This document shows, piece after piece, positions 4,779 through 5,114 of a stretch of 5,114 nucleotides of DNA. The stretch is from Microbacteriaceae bacterium. Its GTDB lineage: Bacteria; Actinomycetota; Actinomycetes; Actinomycetales; Microbacteriaceae. The translations under genes were made by a program, and so were the position numbers. Location: positions 1 through 5,114 of the forward strand of contig CANFKN010000106.1 in NCBI GenBank assembly GCA_947447385.1, read 5' to 3'. Positions within the stretch are counted from its first letter, which is position 1. The number at the start of each line of letters is the position of its first letter. Below the pieces are notes generated by a model that searched no databases, had not been told where the DNA came from, and saw nothing but the letters and a program-made list of their open reading frames with translations.

Positions 4779-5114
4779 ATGATTTTTCACGCAAAAGGTT
4801 TGTTGTTTGACAACGACGGAGTTCTCGTTGATTCTCATGGCGCAGCATCGGTTGCCTGGGCTAAGTGGGCGAGTGAGTTTGCGCCTGATTTCGACTGGGA
4901 TGCCCCCGAAACCGCGGGCGTGCGCGCAATCGACAAGGTTCGCGAGCTGGTCGATCGAGAGCTCGTCGAACGAGCAAATGATCGCATCAACGAGCTGGAG
5001 CAAGAAAGCGCTAGCGAAACAGTCGCCCTTGGTGGTGCCATCGAGCTGACCAACAGTTTGCTGCCAGGGGAGTGGACGGTCTGCACGAGTGCCAACGTGA
5101 ACCTAGGTCGCGCC
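4779..5114 (+). CDS. HAD-superfamily hydrolase, probable sugar-phosphate phosphatase (partial, N-terminal 112 residues)
   Basis: The visible part starts MIFHAKGLLFDNDGVLVDS. This is HAD motif I, with nucleophile Asp11 and general acid/base Asp13. A helical cap of subfamily I type follows, with TAGVRAIDKVREL at about 45-57, and then motif II at WTVCTSAN, where Thr103 or Ser104 is the phosphate-binding residue. Motifs III (Lys) and IV (acidic pair) lie beyond the right edge. The DGVLVDS form is common in phosphatases acting on small phosphosugars or glycerol phosphate, but also in beta-phosphoglucomutases, so the substrate is open. The start at 4779 has only a weak site (AGAAAG, 4766-4771) 7 nt upstream; no other in-frame start codon precedes it after the terminator. 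TTGACT at 4729-4734 could be a -35, but no good -10 follows. It is not part of the importer operon because of the strong terminator between them. Confidence 0.85.
   Translation, partial: MIFHAKGLLFDNDGVLVDSHGAASVAWAKWASEFAPDFDWDAPETAGVRAIDKVRELVDRELVERANDRINELEQESASETVALGGAIELTNSLLPGEWTVCTSANVNLGRA

Noticed and set aside
4323..5003. A 226-codon open frame on the minus strand across the ATPase gene end and the terminator
   Set aside because: It is antisense to the conserved LSGGQ to H-loop region of the ATPase and to the HAD start, spans a strong terminator hairpin, and its translation resembles no protein family.

Overview
The window looks like part of a sugar-uptake locus from a monoderm bacterium, most likely an actinobacterium of moderate G+C. 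The clues are the lipoprotein-type substrate-binding protein (lipobox Cys24), close gene packing, clear Shine-Dalgarno sites, and protein features typical of actinobacterial sugar genes, such as the DNDGVLVDS motif in the HAD protein and the GTADW motif in the kinase. A small freshwater Microbacteriaceae (Rhodoluna/Aquiluna-like) would fit, but that is a guess from base composition and style, not a proven assignment.

Layout. On the minus strand, reading leftward from about 1595, lie a LacI-family repressor (498-1595) and then a PfkB-family sugar kinase that resembles fructokinase (start at 491, running off the left edge). The kinase Shine-Dalgarno lies inside the last codons of the regulator. 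A 212-bp divergent control region (1596-1807) holds a near-perfect 20-bp LacI-type palindrome (1701-1720) just downstream of a symmetric TATA box (1685-1692). On the plus strand follow a sugar-binding lipoprotein (1808-2788), a 43-nt gap with a hairpin, an RbsC-type permease (2832-3872) and a single-domain ABC ATPase (3873-4646) whose ATG directly follows the permease stop. A strong rho-independent terminator (4687-4724) closes the operon. After it a HAD-superfamily phosphatase gene begins (4779) and runs off the right edge.

How they work together. The binding protein, permease and ATPase form a complete carbohydrate ABC importer of the CUT2/ribose class, except that the ATPase has one ABC domain instead of the usual fused pair. 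That arrangement, with a fructokinase-like enzyme and a regulator beside it, resembles the Frc fructose systems known from rhizobia. The imported sugar arrives unphosphorylated, and the kinase would phosphorylate it. The LacI protein probably senses the sugar or its phosphate and controls both directions from the shared intergenic region. The substrate (fructose best supported, ribose or another monosaccharide possible) is inferred.

No mobile element, CRISPR array, RNA gene or defence system was seen. I do not see an undescribed system here; the points of interest are in the control sequences.
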